Positions 1 to 6,973 are shown, counted from the stretch's first letter. The stretch: DNA of 9,069 bases from Planctomycetota bacterium (GCA_021803885.1 JAJZKY010000154.1:1-9069); one strand, 5' to 3'. Notes: a model not told the origin generated them from the sequence alone. A program made the numbers and translations.

Positions 1-63
1 TGTCCGTTCGATGCTGGTTGTTTTACTGATGGCGGCGTTAGCGCCATCCGGCGGAAGTTTCTC

Positions 64-92
64 TTGCTAAATATATCCTACCGGCATACCAT
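64..92 (+). promoter_or_regulatory. Weak candidate sigma70-type promoter for the first toroid-DUF4159 gene
   Basis: TTGCTA (64-69) and TACCAT (87-92) are separated by 17 bases and each matches the -35 or -10 consensus at 4 of 6 positions. Transcription would begin near position 99, leaving a leader of about 50 bases before the GTG start. Spacing and position are right but the hexamers are weak, so this is only a candidate. Confidence 0.25.
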
Positions 93-138
93 TTAGGGAT
101 TGCGGGCAAGTGCAAGAGAGCGTTTCGGTTGAGCGGCC

Positions 139-144
139 AAGGAG
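139..144 (+). promoter_or_regulatory. Shine-Dalgarno sequence fixing the GTG start at 151
   Basis: AAGGAG lies six bases upstream of the GTG at 151. This strong, well-placed ribosome binding site supports the non-ATG start over internal ATG codons. The start also yields a complete signal peptide. Confidence 0.8.
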
Positions 145-150
145 TATCGA

Positions 151-2655
151 GTGCTATTTTCCACCTTTATAACGCGATGTGTCAGCAGGCGGCGTGCTTC
201 CACGGCCTTGGCCGCGATGCTGGGGGCAGCACTGTTGTGGCCCGCATCAAACGCATCGGTGCATGCCGCTGTCAGCAGCCAACAGGTCGTTGCCGCAATT
301 AAGAATGGGGTGGATTATCTGCTATCCCAGCAAAATTCCAACACGATGTGGGAAACTGGTACCTATGGAAGCAAAGAAATCTTTAAGCGTGACAGCCATG
401 GCCGTCTTATTCTCAACCAGGGTAAGCCCCAGCCGGCTAATTTTTTTACCGACTACGGTGGCGAGACTGCGCTGGTTACGGAAGCACTGCTGGATGTGCA
501 GCAGACTTTGAAGCTGCCGCAACTGAATATCTACGCACCTAAAATGCGTGCGGCCATTAATTTTTTGGTCAAGGTTAAGCCCGTGGGGACATACGCAGCA
601 TCCTTTCAAGCCAATGCCATGGCGTTGTTGCCGCCGAAGGCCCGGTATCGCCGCGTTCTTGATGAGGACGCCTGGTATTTGATTAAAACCATTCATTCCG
701 ATGGCGCCTATCACTACAACATGCTCCCACCATGGCCCGCTCGGCCCGCTTACATGCCCGGCAACTGGGACAACTCCAACACCCAATATGGTGTGCTGGG
801 GATGTGGGCGTGTGCCCATGCCGGACTGGAAATTCCCGCATGGTACTGGAGGCTGGCCCGCATGCACTGGGTCAACAGCCAATTTCTCGATGGGGGCTGG
901 TCGTATCAAAGTACTCCCAAACGCCCCCAACACACGAACATCAAGCATAAGAATGGAACGATCACGGTTGGGCCGATCATCGGACCGAGCAACACGATGA
1001 CGCCTGCCGGCGTAGCCAGCCTGTTTATCTGCGATGAATATATCCTGCAGCGCCCGACGCCCCGGCCAACGGTAGATCGCTCCATATTGATGGGACTGGC
1101 GTGGTTGAATAAAAATTTTAGTGCAACTAATACGAATATCTATGGCTTGTATGGCGATGAGCGCGTGGCTTTGGCCAGCGGCATTCAAACCTTGGGTGGC
1201 CACAACTGGTACAATGCCGTGGCGACTCAGTTGGTGCACAATGGTGGCGCAACGGGCACTTGGGGCTTCGACGGCAATGTCATCGGTACAGCCTATGCGT
1301 TGTTGGTGCTGGACCGCGGCCTGAATCCTGTGGTGATCAACAAGCTGCAGTACACGAAGAGTTTTTTTGGCGATTGGAACGCTCGGCAGCGTGATGTGGC
1401 GAATTTTACCTCGTGGCTGACGCGCACGTATGAAACGCCATTGAATTGGCAGGTGGTGGATATTAACTCGCCGATTTCGGATTGGCTGAATGCTCCGATT
1501 GTGCTGATTACAGGGCGGAAAGACCCACACTTTACCAAACCGCAAATACAAAAGCTGCGGGAGTATGTGGAAGATGGCGGACTGGTTTTATGTTCGCCGG
1601 ATGTTCGTTCGGGCCGCTTCCGCGATGCGATGCTCCGATATGGTCGGGAAGTGGTGCATAACCGGTACAAGGCGAAAATATGCTCACCCAAGGGCTATCT
1701 TTACACCACGTTGCCGGAACGCCATCCCCCACACTTCCACCGCTTTATGGCGATCAGCAACGGTATTCGTTATTTGTGGATTGTAAGTCCCATCGATTTA
1801 GGCGCCATCTGGCAGGCCCACCAGTTTAGTCGAAGAGACTACTGGACCATTCCGGCGAATATCTACTACTACGCCATCGGCAAGGGGGCGTTGTCCAACC
1901 GGTTGCAATCGCTGGTGGTGCCGCGGCCGGCCAAGCCGCCCACGCAGGCTCTCACCATGGCCCGGTTGAAGTATGCGGGCAATTGGAATCCGGAACCTGG
2001 CGCCTGGCCGCGCATGGCCAAGATTGCGGCCACCGATTTTCAAACGCAGGTGACGATTAAAAATGTGACGGTCGGTTCCAAGCTGGATCCGGCCCAATGT
2101 CCGCTGGCCGACATGACCGGGACGGGAGCATTTAAGCTAACGGCCCAGCAAATCACCAACCTTCGCAGTTACCTGTTGCATGGCGGAATGTTGTTTGCCG
2201 ATGCTGGTGGCGGCAAGCCGGCGTTTACCAATGCCTTCGTCAATTTAGCCACAGCCTTATTTCCGCACGCTATTTTGAACAACATTCCCTTGAATTCATC
2301 GCTGTATGTGGGCAGTTTTCCGGAAGGCCAAAAGGCGCAAGACGTCGGCTATCGAAAGTTTTATAACTACCAACACACGCATCACCACAAGCATCCGCAA
2401 ATGCTGGGGATTCGGGTAGGGGGGCGCTGGGTGGTGGTGTATTCGCCGCAGGACATTACCAGTGGCTTGCTTGGCACCAACACCTGGGGCATCAGCGGCT
2501 ACACACCGGCATCGGCTCAGGCGCTGGCCAGAAATGTGTTATGTTACGCCATCCACCAGGCGGCCTTGCGGGTAAAGAAAAAGAAAGGGCCTGCTGCAAC
2601 CAAAGGTCCGCCACCAGCAAAGGCTCCGCCCGTTCCCGCGCATCATGCCAAGTAA
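151..2655 (+). CDS. Exported toroid + double DUF4159 protein, first tandem copy
   Basis: An 834-residue exported protein with no established biochemical function. Residues 1-39 form a signal peptide: a basic stretch with SRRR at 12-15, a hydrophobic core at 19-30 and a likely cut after VHA at 37-39. Residues 40 to about 400 resemble a prenyltransferase/squalene-cyclase alpha/alpha toroid, with GGETALVTEALL (103-114), DNSNTQYGVLGMW (207-219), the QW-like DGGWSY (247-252) and TPAGVASL (284-291). No DxDD cyclase motif is visible. Residues about 420-590 look like a first DUF4159-type domain (WLNAPIVLITG, YVEDGGLVL, SNGIRYLWI). Residues about 600-805 are the canonical one (YAGNWNPEPGAWPRMA at 608-623, LLHGGMLFAD at 675-684). 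The tail at 808-834 is rich in Lys, Pro and Ala. GTG start with AAGGAG six bases upstream. The next gene is a paralogue. The family assignment is firm; a scaffold or envelope role is inference. Confidence 0.9.
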   Translation: MLFSTFITRCVSRRRASTALAAMLGAALLWPASNASVHAAVSSQQVVAAIKNGVDYLLSQQNSNTMWETGTYGSKEIFKRDSHGRLILNQGKPQPANFFTDYGGETALVTEALLDVQQTLKLPQLNIYAPKMRAAINFLVKVKPVGTYAASFQANAMALLPPKARYRRVLDEDAWYLIKTIHSDGAYHYNMLPPWPARPAYMPGNWDNSNTQYGVLGMWACAHAGLEIPAWYWRLARMHWVNSQFLDGGWSYQSTPKRPQHTNIKHKNGTITVGPIIGPSNTMTPAGVASLFICDEYILQRPTPRPTVDRSILMGLAWLNKNFSATNTNIYGLYGDERVALASGIQTLGGHNWYNAVATQLVHNGGATGTWGFDGNVIGTAYALLVLDRGLNPVVINKLQYTKSFFGDWNARQRDVANFTSWLTRTYETPLNWQVVDINSPISDWLNAPIVLITGRKDPHFTKPQIQKLREYVEDGGLVLCSPDVRSGRFRDAMLRYGREVVHNRYKAKICSPKGYLYTTLPERHPPHFHRFMAISNGIRYLWIVSPIDLGAIWQAHQFSRRDYWTIPANIYYYAIGKGALSNRLQSLVVPRPAKPPTQALTMARLKYAGNWNPEPGAWPRMAKIAATDFQTQVTIKNVTVGSKLDPAQCPLADMTGTGAFKLTAQQITNLRSYLLHGGMLFADAGGGKPAFTNAFVNLATALFPHAILNNIPLNSSLYVGSFPEGQKAQDVGYRKFYNYQHTHHHKHPQMLGIRVGGRWVVVYSPQDITSGLLGTNTWGISGYTPASAQALARNVLCYAIHQAALRVKKKKGPAATKGPPPAKAPPVPAHHAK

Positions 2656-2762
2656 CCAGACTCAATTGCTGCTGCTGCGATGCGGTGGTGCGGCTTATCG
2701 AATTGGACAGTTGGGAATATTGCCACCTGCGAAACTGAGGATTGCTCTTGCCGAAGACGACC
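2656..2762. other. Short spacer between the tandem paralogues, no promoter seen
   Basis: The 107 bases between the stop of the first copy and the ATG at 2763 contain no convincing -35/-10 pair and no hairpin followed by a T-run. Read-through from the first gene into the second is the simplest reading. A TTG at 2742 has GAGG only one base upstream, which is too close to be a normal ribosome binding site. Confidence 0.5.
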
Positions 2763-5174
2763 ATGCTTTTTCGACTGGTATCCGCGCTTTCCCGAAGATA
2801 TGGTTGTCATGCAGTGGGCTTGCTGGCCACAGTTGCTTTTTTTGCAGGTATGCCATTGCCGACCGCCCGGCCGGCGGTATCCAGCCAGCAGGTGTTGATT
2901 GCGATCAAACGCGGCGTAAATTATCTGTTGCGACACGAAAAGACTGGCGATTGCTGGGAGGGCGGCCTTTTCACATCCGGGTATTTTCGGCAACGGGGCG
3001 GCCGCACCGCCATGGCAACGCAAACGCTCCTTCAGGTTGGTCAAAGCGTGCCCCTTCGGGAACTCAATATATTTTCTCCCAAGATGCGTGCCGCCATCGC
3101 CTACACCGCTGGTATCCATTCCATAGACACATATGTAGTATCTTTTCAGGCCAACGCCATGGCCCTGTTGCCCCACAAGCCCAAATACGTAGCCGTGCTC
3201 CGTCGCGATTACCGGCTGTTGCGGGAGGGGATGAAACGGGGTGGGGGTTATAGTTATCGGCTCAAGAAAACGAAAACAAAGGGCGACGGTCATTCGCGTA
3301 TTCTTGCCGGAGGTTGGGATAACTCCAACAGCCAATACGGGGTGCTGGGCATGTGGGCCGTTGCCCATGCGGGCCTGCGCGTGCCTATGGCTTATTGGGA
3401 TTCGGTGAAGATGCACTGGCGGGCCTTTCAATATTCGGACGGAACATGGGGTTACGCTTCCCACGCGGATACGCCGGCGCCGGGAACGCTTTCCAGTCGT
3501 CCAGACTCCATGACTTCTGCCGGCATCGCCAGCCTGCTGATTGCAGATGAATTTGAGCGGACTACCTCGCCAGACGCCTGCGTTGCCAAAGGCCTGGCTT
3601 GGCTGGACCGCCACATTCACCCGCACATTGGCGATACGTATTGTTTGTACGGTTATGCCCGCGTGGGCATGGCTTCGGGCCTGCAATACTTCGGCCATAC
3701 CAACTGGTATAGCAGCATTGCCGCCCGACTGGTGAGAAACCAGCGCCGCAATGGCAGTTGGGGGGCCGGCATTGTTGGCCCACCGCGGGTGCACAACCGC
3801 GTCGTTGGGACCTGTTATGCGTTGTTGACGCTGGCCCGGGGGCTTAATCCGGTATTTCTTAACAAGCTGCAGTATGCTCGTGGCTATTACGGCTCTTGGA
3901 ACCGCTATCCTCGCGATGTCGGCAATCTGACCGCATGGATCAGCCGCACGTATGAACATCCCATGAACTGGCAAGTGGTCAATGTGGCTAGTCCGGTGCG
4001 TGCCTGGCTGAATTCTCCGGTGCTTTATATCAGCGGATCGCAGGATCCCCGGTTTTCCAGGGCGGAGGTGGCAAAGATTCGCGCCTACGTGCATGCTGGA
4101 GGAATCGTTTTTTCCAACAGCAACAATGGCTCATCGGCTTTTACCCATGCTATGGAGACCTACGCCCGTGAAGTCGTCCACGATCAATATCCCGTGAAAA
4201 CCATCCCGGCTACAAGTCCAATTTACTCCCTGCAATCCTATTATCATCTGCAAAATCAACGGCTGCTGGCCGTGTCCAATGGATCAAGATATTTATGGAT
4301 CATCAGTCCGACGGATTTTGCCCGCGTCTGGCAGGAACGATCTCATCTGAATAAATCGTATTGGCAGATACCGCTGAATCTTTATTTGTATGCCACCGGA
4401 AAAGTGGCGCTGGCCAATAAGCTGACCTCGTTGCATGTGCCGGCGGCAAGAGGCAAACCGGTACGGACCATTCATATGGCCCTGATTAAATACCACGGCA
4501 ATTGGAGCCCGGAGCCAGGCGCCTGGCCACGAATGGCCCGGTTGGCCGCTTTGCGTTTCGCCACCCATCTGGTTCTAACCAGAGAGCCCTTGAAGCGGCT
4601 TAACGCTCGCCTCACGCCCATTGCCCATATTACTGGTACCGGGCCCTTTCACTTCAATCCAGGACAAGTAGCTCATCTACGGCTATTTTTGGCTCATGGG
4701 GGGGTGTTCTTTGGTGATGCCACTGGTGGTCACGCCGCATTTTCGCACGACTTCCGGCATTTGGTATCGCAGCTTTATCCATCGCTGGGAGGTCTGTCCA
4801 AGCTTCCCAAACACTCTGCGATTTATCGCGGCAACATGCCGGGAGGAATATCAGTCATTCACGTGCAATATCGAAAATTTGATAAGACCAGGCATGCGGG
4901 GAGCACTCGTCCGGATCTATGGGGCGTAAAAAGAGGTGGTCGGTGGATCATTTTATATTCGCCTGAAGACATCACCAGCGGTCTGCTCGGCACCAATACC
5001 TGGGGCATCAGTGGATACACACCAGCCTCCGCACAGGCGTTGGCTCGTGATATCATTCTCTACGCCGGCGAAAAAGCGGCCAATGCCGCTACCCGGCCCG
5101 CCAGCCCTGGGCATGGACCTATGCCGGCCCAGCACGTTGGCTCCGGAGCAGCGTCACGCCGTCCTGGTATGTGA
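2763..5174 (+). CDS. Exported toroid + double DUF4159 protein, second tandem copy
   Basis: An 803-residue paralogue of the preceding gene with the same domain order. The frame is open back to TTG at 2742. ATG at 2763 is chosen because it gives the same MLF… beginning as the first copy and places the shared PAVSSQQV/AAVSSQQV junction similarly; its ribosome site (GAAGA at 2753-2757) is weak. Numbered from this ATG, the signal peptide covers about 1-37, with SRR at 11-13 and a hydrophobic core at 18-30. The toroid covers about 38-370 (DNSNSQYGVLGMW at 186-198, SDGTWGY at 225-231, TSAGIASL at 251-258). The first DUF4159-like unit is about 390-560 (SPVLYISGSQDPRF, HAGGIVFSN, SNGSRYLWI). The second starts at YHGNWSPEPGAWPRMA (577-592) and ends near 770. 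The tail is Ala/Pro/Gly-rich, without the Lys-run of copy one. Probably co-transcribed with copy one; function unknown. Confidence 0.88.
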   Translation: MLFRLVSALSRRYGCHAVGLLATVAFFAGMPLPTARPAVSSQQVLIAIKRGVNYLLRHEKTGDCWEGGLFTSGYFRQRGGRTAMATQTLLQVGQSVPLRELNIFSPKMRAAIAYTAGIHSIDTYVVSFQANAMALLPHKPKYVAVLRRDYRLLREGMKRGGGYSYRLKKTKTKGDGHSRILAGGWDNSNSQYGVLGMWAVAHAGLRVPMAYWDSVKMHWRAFQYSDGTWGYASHADTPAPGTLSSRPDSMTSAGIASLLIADEFERTTSPDACVAKGLAWLDRHIHPHIGDTYCLYGYARVGMASGLQYFGHTNWYSSIAARLVRNQRRNGSWGAGIVGPPRVHNRVVGTCYALLTLARGLNPVFLNKLQYARGYYGSWNRYPRDVGNLTAWISRTYEHPMNWQVVNVASPVRAWLNSPVLYISGSQDPRFSRAEVAKIRAYVHAGGIVFSNSNNGSSAFTHAMETYAREVVHDQYPVKTIPATSPIYSLQSYYHLQNQRLLAVSNGSRYLWIISPTDFARVWQERSHLNKSYWQIPLNLYLYATGKVALANKLTSLHVPAARGKPVRTIHMALIKYHGNWSPEPGAWPRMARLAALRFATHLVLTREPLKRLNARLTPIAHITGTGPFHFNPGQVAHLRLFLAHGGVFFGDATGGHAAFSHDFRHLVSQLYPSLGGLSKLPKHSAIYRGNMPGGISVIHVQYRKFDKTRHAGSTRPDLWGVKRGGRWIILYSPEDITSGLLGTNTWGISGYTPASAQALARDIILYAGEKAANAATRPASPGHGPMPAQHVGSGAASRRPGM

Positions 5175-5210
5175 TCCGCAAAACTCTTTGCACTCAACAA
5201 TCTTTCGAAT
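5175..5210. other. Convergent gap between the DUF4159 pair and ctaA
   Basis: Only 36 bases separate the two convergent stop codons. GCAAA (5178-5182) and TTTGC (5187-5191) could form a 5-bp hairpin with a 4-base loop. The stem is AT-rich and no T-run follows on either strand, so I do not call it a terminator. Termination may be Rho-dependent, or the transcripts may overlap. Confidence 0.3.
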
Positions 5211-6590
5211 TCAGGCCGGCCTTGGCGGTTTGGTCTGCAGGCGCATCGTCCACATTGCCAACATCAGCGCAGTCGCCAGGAGCACCGCTCCGCAAAACTG
5301 GTGGGCCGTGGTGATCAGGGCCTGCCAGAACAGAGGGTGAGGAAGAACATGACCGCCATCGGTGGCAATCACGGCCCCGACGCCCAGCAAAACCTGCAAG
5401 CTCACCACGGTCAGCAGAGCTATGCCCAAACGTTGCAAAATGGGTTCATCCGGGTTCAGCGCCCAAGCCCTCATGCCTACGATCAAGGCTAAAACCAGCA
5501 GCACCGTGGCCAAGCTGATGTGCAAGACGAGCAAATGACCGGTGTGTCGCAATACCGCTCCGAGCGAGAGCTGAATTAAAAGCAGGAATACCAGCATCCA
5601 CGTCGTGGTGAAATCGGCGCCAGCGGTGGCTCGATGGACGCGCTCAAGGTTGCTTCGCCAGGATCGCGAACAAACCACGGCAATGCCGACGATAACCGCA
5701 AAAACAATCTGGCCAAACGTGGCGTGAACAATGGCCAATCGCGTGCTGGGATCCATGCCCACGCGCGATTGATCGCCGGTAAAGTGTCCTGTCACCCGCA
5801 GCCCACCCAATATCCCCTGTCCGATGACCATCAGCAGGGCCAGAACCGCTAAGCCTTTCACCCAGCGCCGATGGTCACGAAACCACAGATAAACGGCTTG
5901 AGTGAGGGTGGCCAAGCCCACCAGCGTTCCCAGCAGGCGGTGGGTATGTTCAAAGTATACTCCGCCGGTCATGCGGGTCAGCGGAAAAAGAAACATGTTA
6001 TAATGAAACACGTCGGGCCAGTCCGGTACGGATAGACCGGCATTAAACCCCGTTACCATTCCCCCGGCCAGAATCAGAAGCAGGGTAATGCATGCGGTGA
6101 TCAGGGTAAATGCGCCTGGGCCATGCAACCGTGATTCTCCATCCGGATTCAGCTTTTTCCCAATCAGTGCTCCAAAGATACCCAAAAGGCCGGAAAGCGC
6201 CAGAGAAGAGCATCCCCACAGAAGCATGTAGTCCATAATGCGGTGATCGGTTGTGAGATCGTGGCCTAGTGTTCCCAGAATTAACAAATTTGCACTTCCC
6301 GCCACCAGACCGGAGAATAAACCGCCTCGTAGTCCCCAACTGGTGGTGGCCGCCGCGAAACCGCCACCAAGGACCAGGGCCAAAAGCATTAAAACCAAAA
6401 TGATGCCTGCTGGGATTGCGGCGCCTGGCATGCGGCAGATATAGCCCAGCGCCCACATGAGTCCGGAACTGCCGAATCCGCACGCCAAAATCTCGCCAAA
6501 ATCTCTGGATCTACGATGCTGGAGGCCCATTGGGCTTATTTCGGTCATGGACCTATCGGCCATGTCGTTGGAATGTAACAAAGGCGCCAT
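5211..6590 (-). CDS. ctaA: Heme A synthase, COX15/CtaA family, with N-terminal membrane extension
   Basis: Membrane enzyme that oxidises the C8 methyl of heme O to a formyl group, giving heme A for aa3-type cytochrome oxidases. From the ATG at 6590 it has 459 residues. The family signatures are clear: GGMVTGFNAGLSVPDWP (176-192), ExxHR as EHTHR (214-218), QGILGGLRV (258-266), RHTGH (348-352) and HQFCGA (430-435). The four expected heme-ligand histidines fit H217, H289, H357 and H430, two in each four-helix half. Ahead of this core lie about 150 extra residues with roughly four hydrophobic segments (about 32-53, 58-82, 87-108, 118-143), unusual for the family. The frame is open to TTG at 6665, but that codon sits at the predicted transcription start, so ATG 6590 (GGAATTAAAA just upstream) is preferred; ATG 6563 or 6548 are alternatives. 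It converges on the DUF4159 pair and diverges from the 7013 gene. Confidence 0.93.
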   Translation of the reverse strand: MAPLLHSNDMADRSMTEISPMGLQHRRSRDFGEILACGFGSSGLMWALGYICRMPGAAIPAGIILVLMLLALVLGGGFAAATTSWGLRGGLFSGLVAGSANLLILGTLGHDLTTDHRIMDYMLLWGCSSLALSGLLGIFGALIGKKLNPDGESRLHGPGAFTLITACITLLLILAGGMVTGFNAGLSVPDWPDVFHYNMFLFPLTRMTGGVYFEHTHRLLGTLVGLATLTQAVYLWFRDHRRWVKGLAVLALLMVIGQGILGGLRVTGHFTGDQSRVGMDPSTRLAIVHATFGQIVFAVIVGIAVVCSRSWRSNLERVHRATAGADFTTTWMLVFLLLIQLSLGAVLRHTGHLLVLHISLATVLLVLALIVGMRAWALNPDEPILQRLGIALLTVVSLQVLLGVGAVIATDGGHVLPHPLFWQALITTAHQFCGAVLLATALMLAMWTMRLQTKPPRPA

Positions 6591-6671
6591 TTTTAATTCC
6601 ACAAATCGGCGGGACTTATTCAGTGCACCGCACGCTCCAAACGTTAGGTCGCCAACCCTGACCAATGCACC

Positions 6672-6701
6672 ACTATAGAGGGTGGCGGGCTATTATTTCA
6701 A
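6672..6701 (-). promoter_or_regulatory. Sigma70-type promoter for ctaA
   Basis: On the minus strand, TTGAAA (6701-6696) and TATAGT (6677-6672) are 18 bases apart and each matches the consensus at 5 of 6 positions. Transcription should start near 6665, giving a leader of about 75 bases to ATG 6590. The -35 element lies inside an AT-rich dyad, TTATT (6693-6697) and AATAA (6705-6709) with 7 bases between, which could be an operator. Confidence 0.55.
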
Positions 6702-6758
6702 GGTAATAACTGGCTGCGGCCCGATTTTCGCCAAACGCGCCCACCCAAACCGCCTTAA

Positions 6759-6771
6759 AAAGTGCCACTTT
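6759..6771. repeat. 13-base palindrome, possible operator
   Basis: AAAGTG and CACTTT flank a single central C, giving a perfect 6-bp dyad. It lies between the ctaA promoter and the downstream gene's leader, where a regulator could bind. No regulator is encoded in the window, so the role is speculative. Confidence 0.4.
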
Positions 6772-6773
6772 CG

Positions 6774-6821
6774 AGCGCCACTCGTGCGCTAAAGCGCCAA
6801 TAAAAGAGCTATTCGTGCGCT
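6774..6821. repeat. Interleaved direct and inverted repeats (AGCGCCA / TCGTGCGCT)
   Basis: AGCGCCA occurs at 6774-6780 and 6793-6799; TCGTGCGCT occurs at 6782-6790 and 6813-6821. In each pair AGCGC is the reverse complement of GCGCT, so the stretch is two hairpin units. The first has a 7-base loop (6779-6785); the second carries about 12 extra bases in the loop. It looks like an imperfect tandem duplication of one small hairpin, or a pair of binding sites. Confidence 0.5.
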
Positions 6822-6907
6822 TGCCCGGAGTAAATCCCTTCGGCTCGATCGATTTTATGCCATATTTTTCTCATCCACCCCGCAATTGAGCGAACTGCGC
6901 TTTGACC

Positions 6908-6935
6908 TTGTATTGAGTCGACAGAAGTGCATAAT
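6908..6935 (+). promoter_or_regulatory. Weak candidate promoter for the 7013 gene
   Basis: CATAAT (6930-6935) matches the -10 consensus at 5 of 6 positions. The best-spaced upstream element is TTGTAT (6908-6913), 16 bases away and only 3 of 6. A better -35 (TTGACC, 6902-6907) is 22 bases away, too far for standard spacing. Transcription would start near 6942. Confidence 0.25.
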
Positions 6936-6957
6936 AAGAGCCAAGGTTGTCATGGGT

Positions 6958-6973
6958 GTGCCAGGGATGGCAC
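6958..6973 (+). other. Leader hairpin with a GGGA (GNRA) tetraloop
   Basis: GTGCCA (6958-6963) and TGGCAC (6968-6973) form a perfect 6-bp stem closed by GGGA, a tetraloop of the stable GNRA class. It ends 39 bases before the ATG at 7013 and would be in the mRNA leader if transcription starts near 6942. No T-run follows, so it is not an intrinsic terminator. Confidence 0.45.

Larger units (their letters stand above)
1..150. other. Upstream edge and leader of the first gene; possible tail of an upstream CDS
   Basis: No complete gene fits here. Two rightward frames are open from the window edge. One ends with TAA at 68-70 and would give a hydrophobic tail (…MLVVLLMAALAPSGG…); the other ends with TAG at 94-96. 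Either could be the 3' end of an upstream gene, and the sequence does not decide between them. A 7-bp perfect inverted repeat, GATGGCG (28-34) and CGCCATC (42-48) around a 7-base loop, lies in this stretch, but only a broken pyrimidine run follows it, so it is a poor intrinsic terminator. Confidence 0.4.

Noticed and set aside
322..1551. Long antisense open frame of 409 codons under the first DUF4159 gene
   Set aside because: It lies wholly opposite a gene with clear signal peptide and domain motifs, and its translation shows no domain-like pattern. It is a codon-bias shadow.
2645..3253. Rightward open frame of 202 codons overlapping the start of the second DUF4159 gene
   Set aside because: It overlaps the signal peptide and toroid of the second copy in another frame, is rich in Arg, Pro and His without domain motifs, and has no convincing ribosome site.
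2643..4094. Long antisense open frame of 483 codons under the second DUF4159 gene, similar in parts to the antisense frame under the first copy
   Set aside because: The similarity follows automatically from the paralogy of the sense genes read in the same antisense register; it is not independent evidence of coding.
5178..5191. Hairpin GCAAA/TTTGC between the convergent stops as a bidirectional terminator
   Set aside because: The stem is short and AT-rich and no T-run follows on either strand.
6591..6665. N-terminal extension of ctaA to TTG 6665
   Set aside because: The TTG coincides with the predicted transcription start, has no leader for ribosome binding, and the added residues show no membrane or domain feature.
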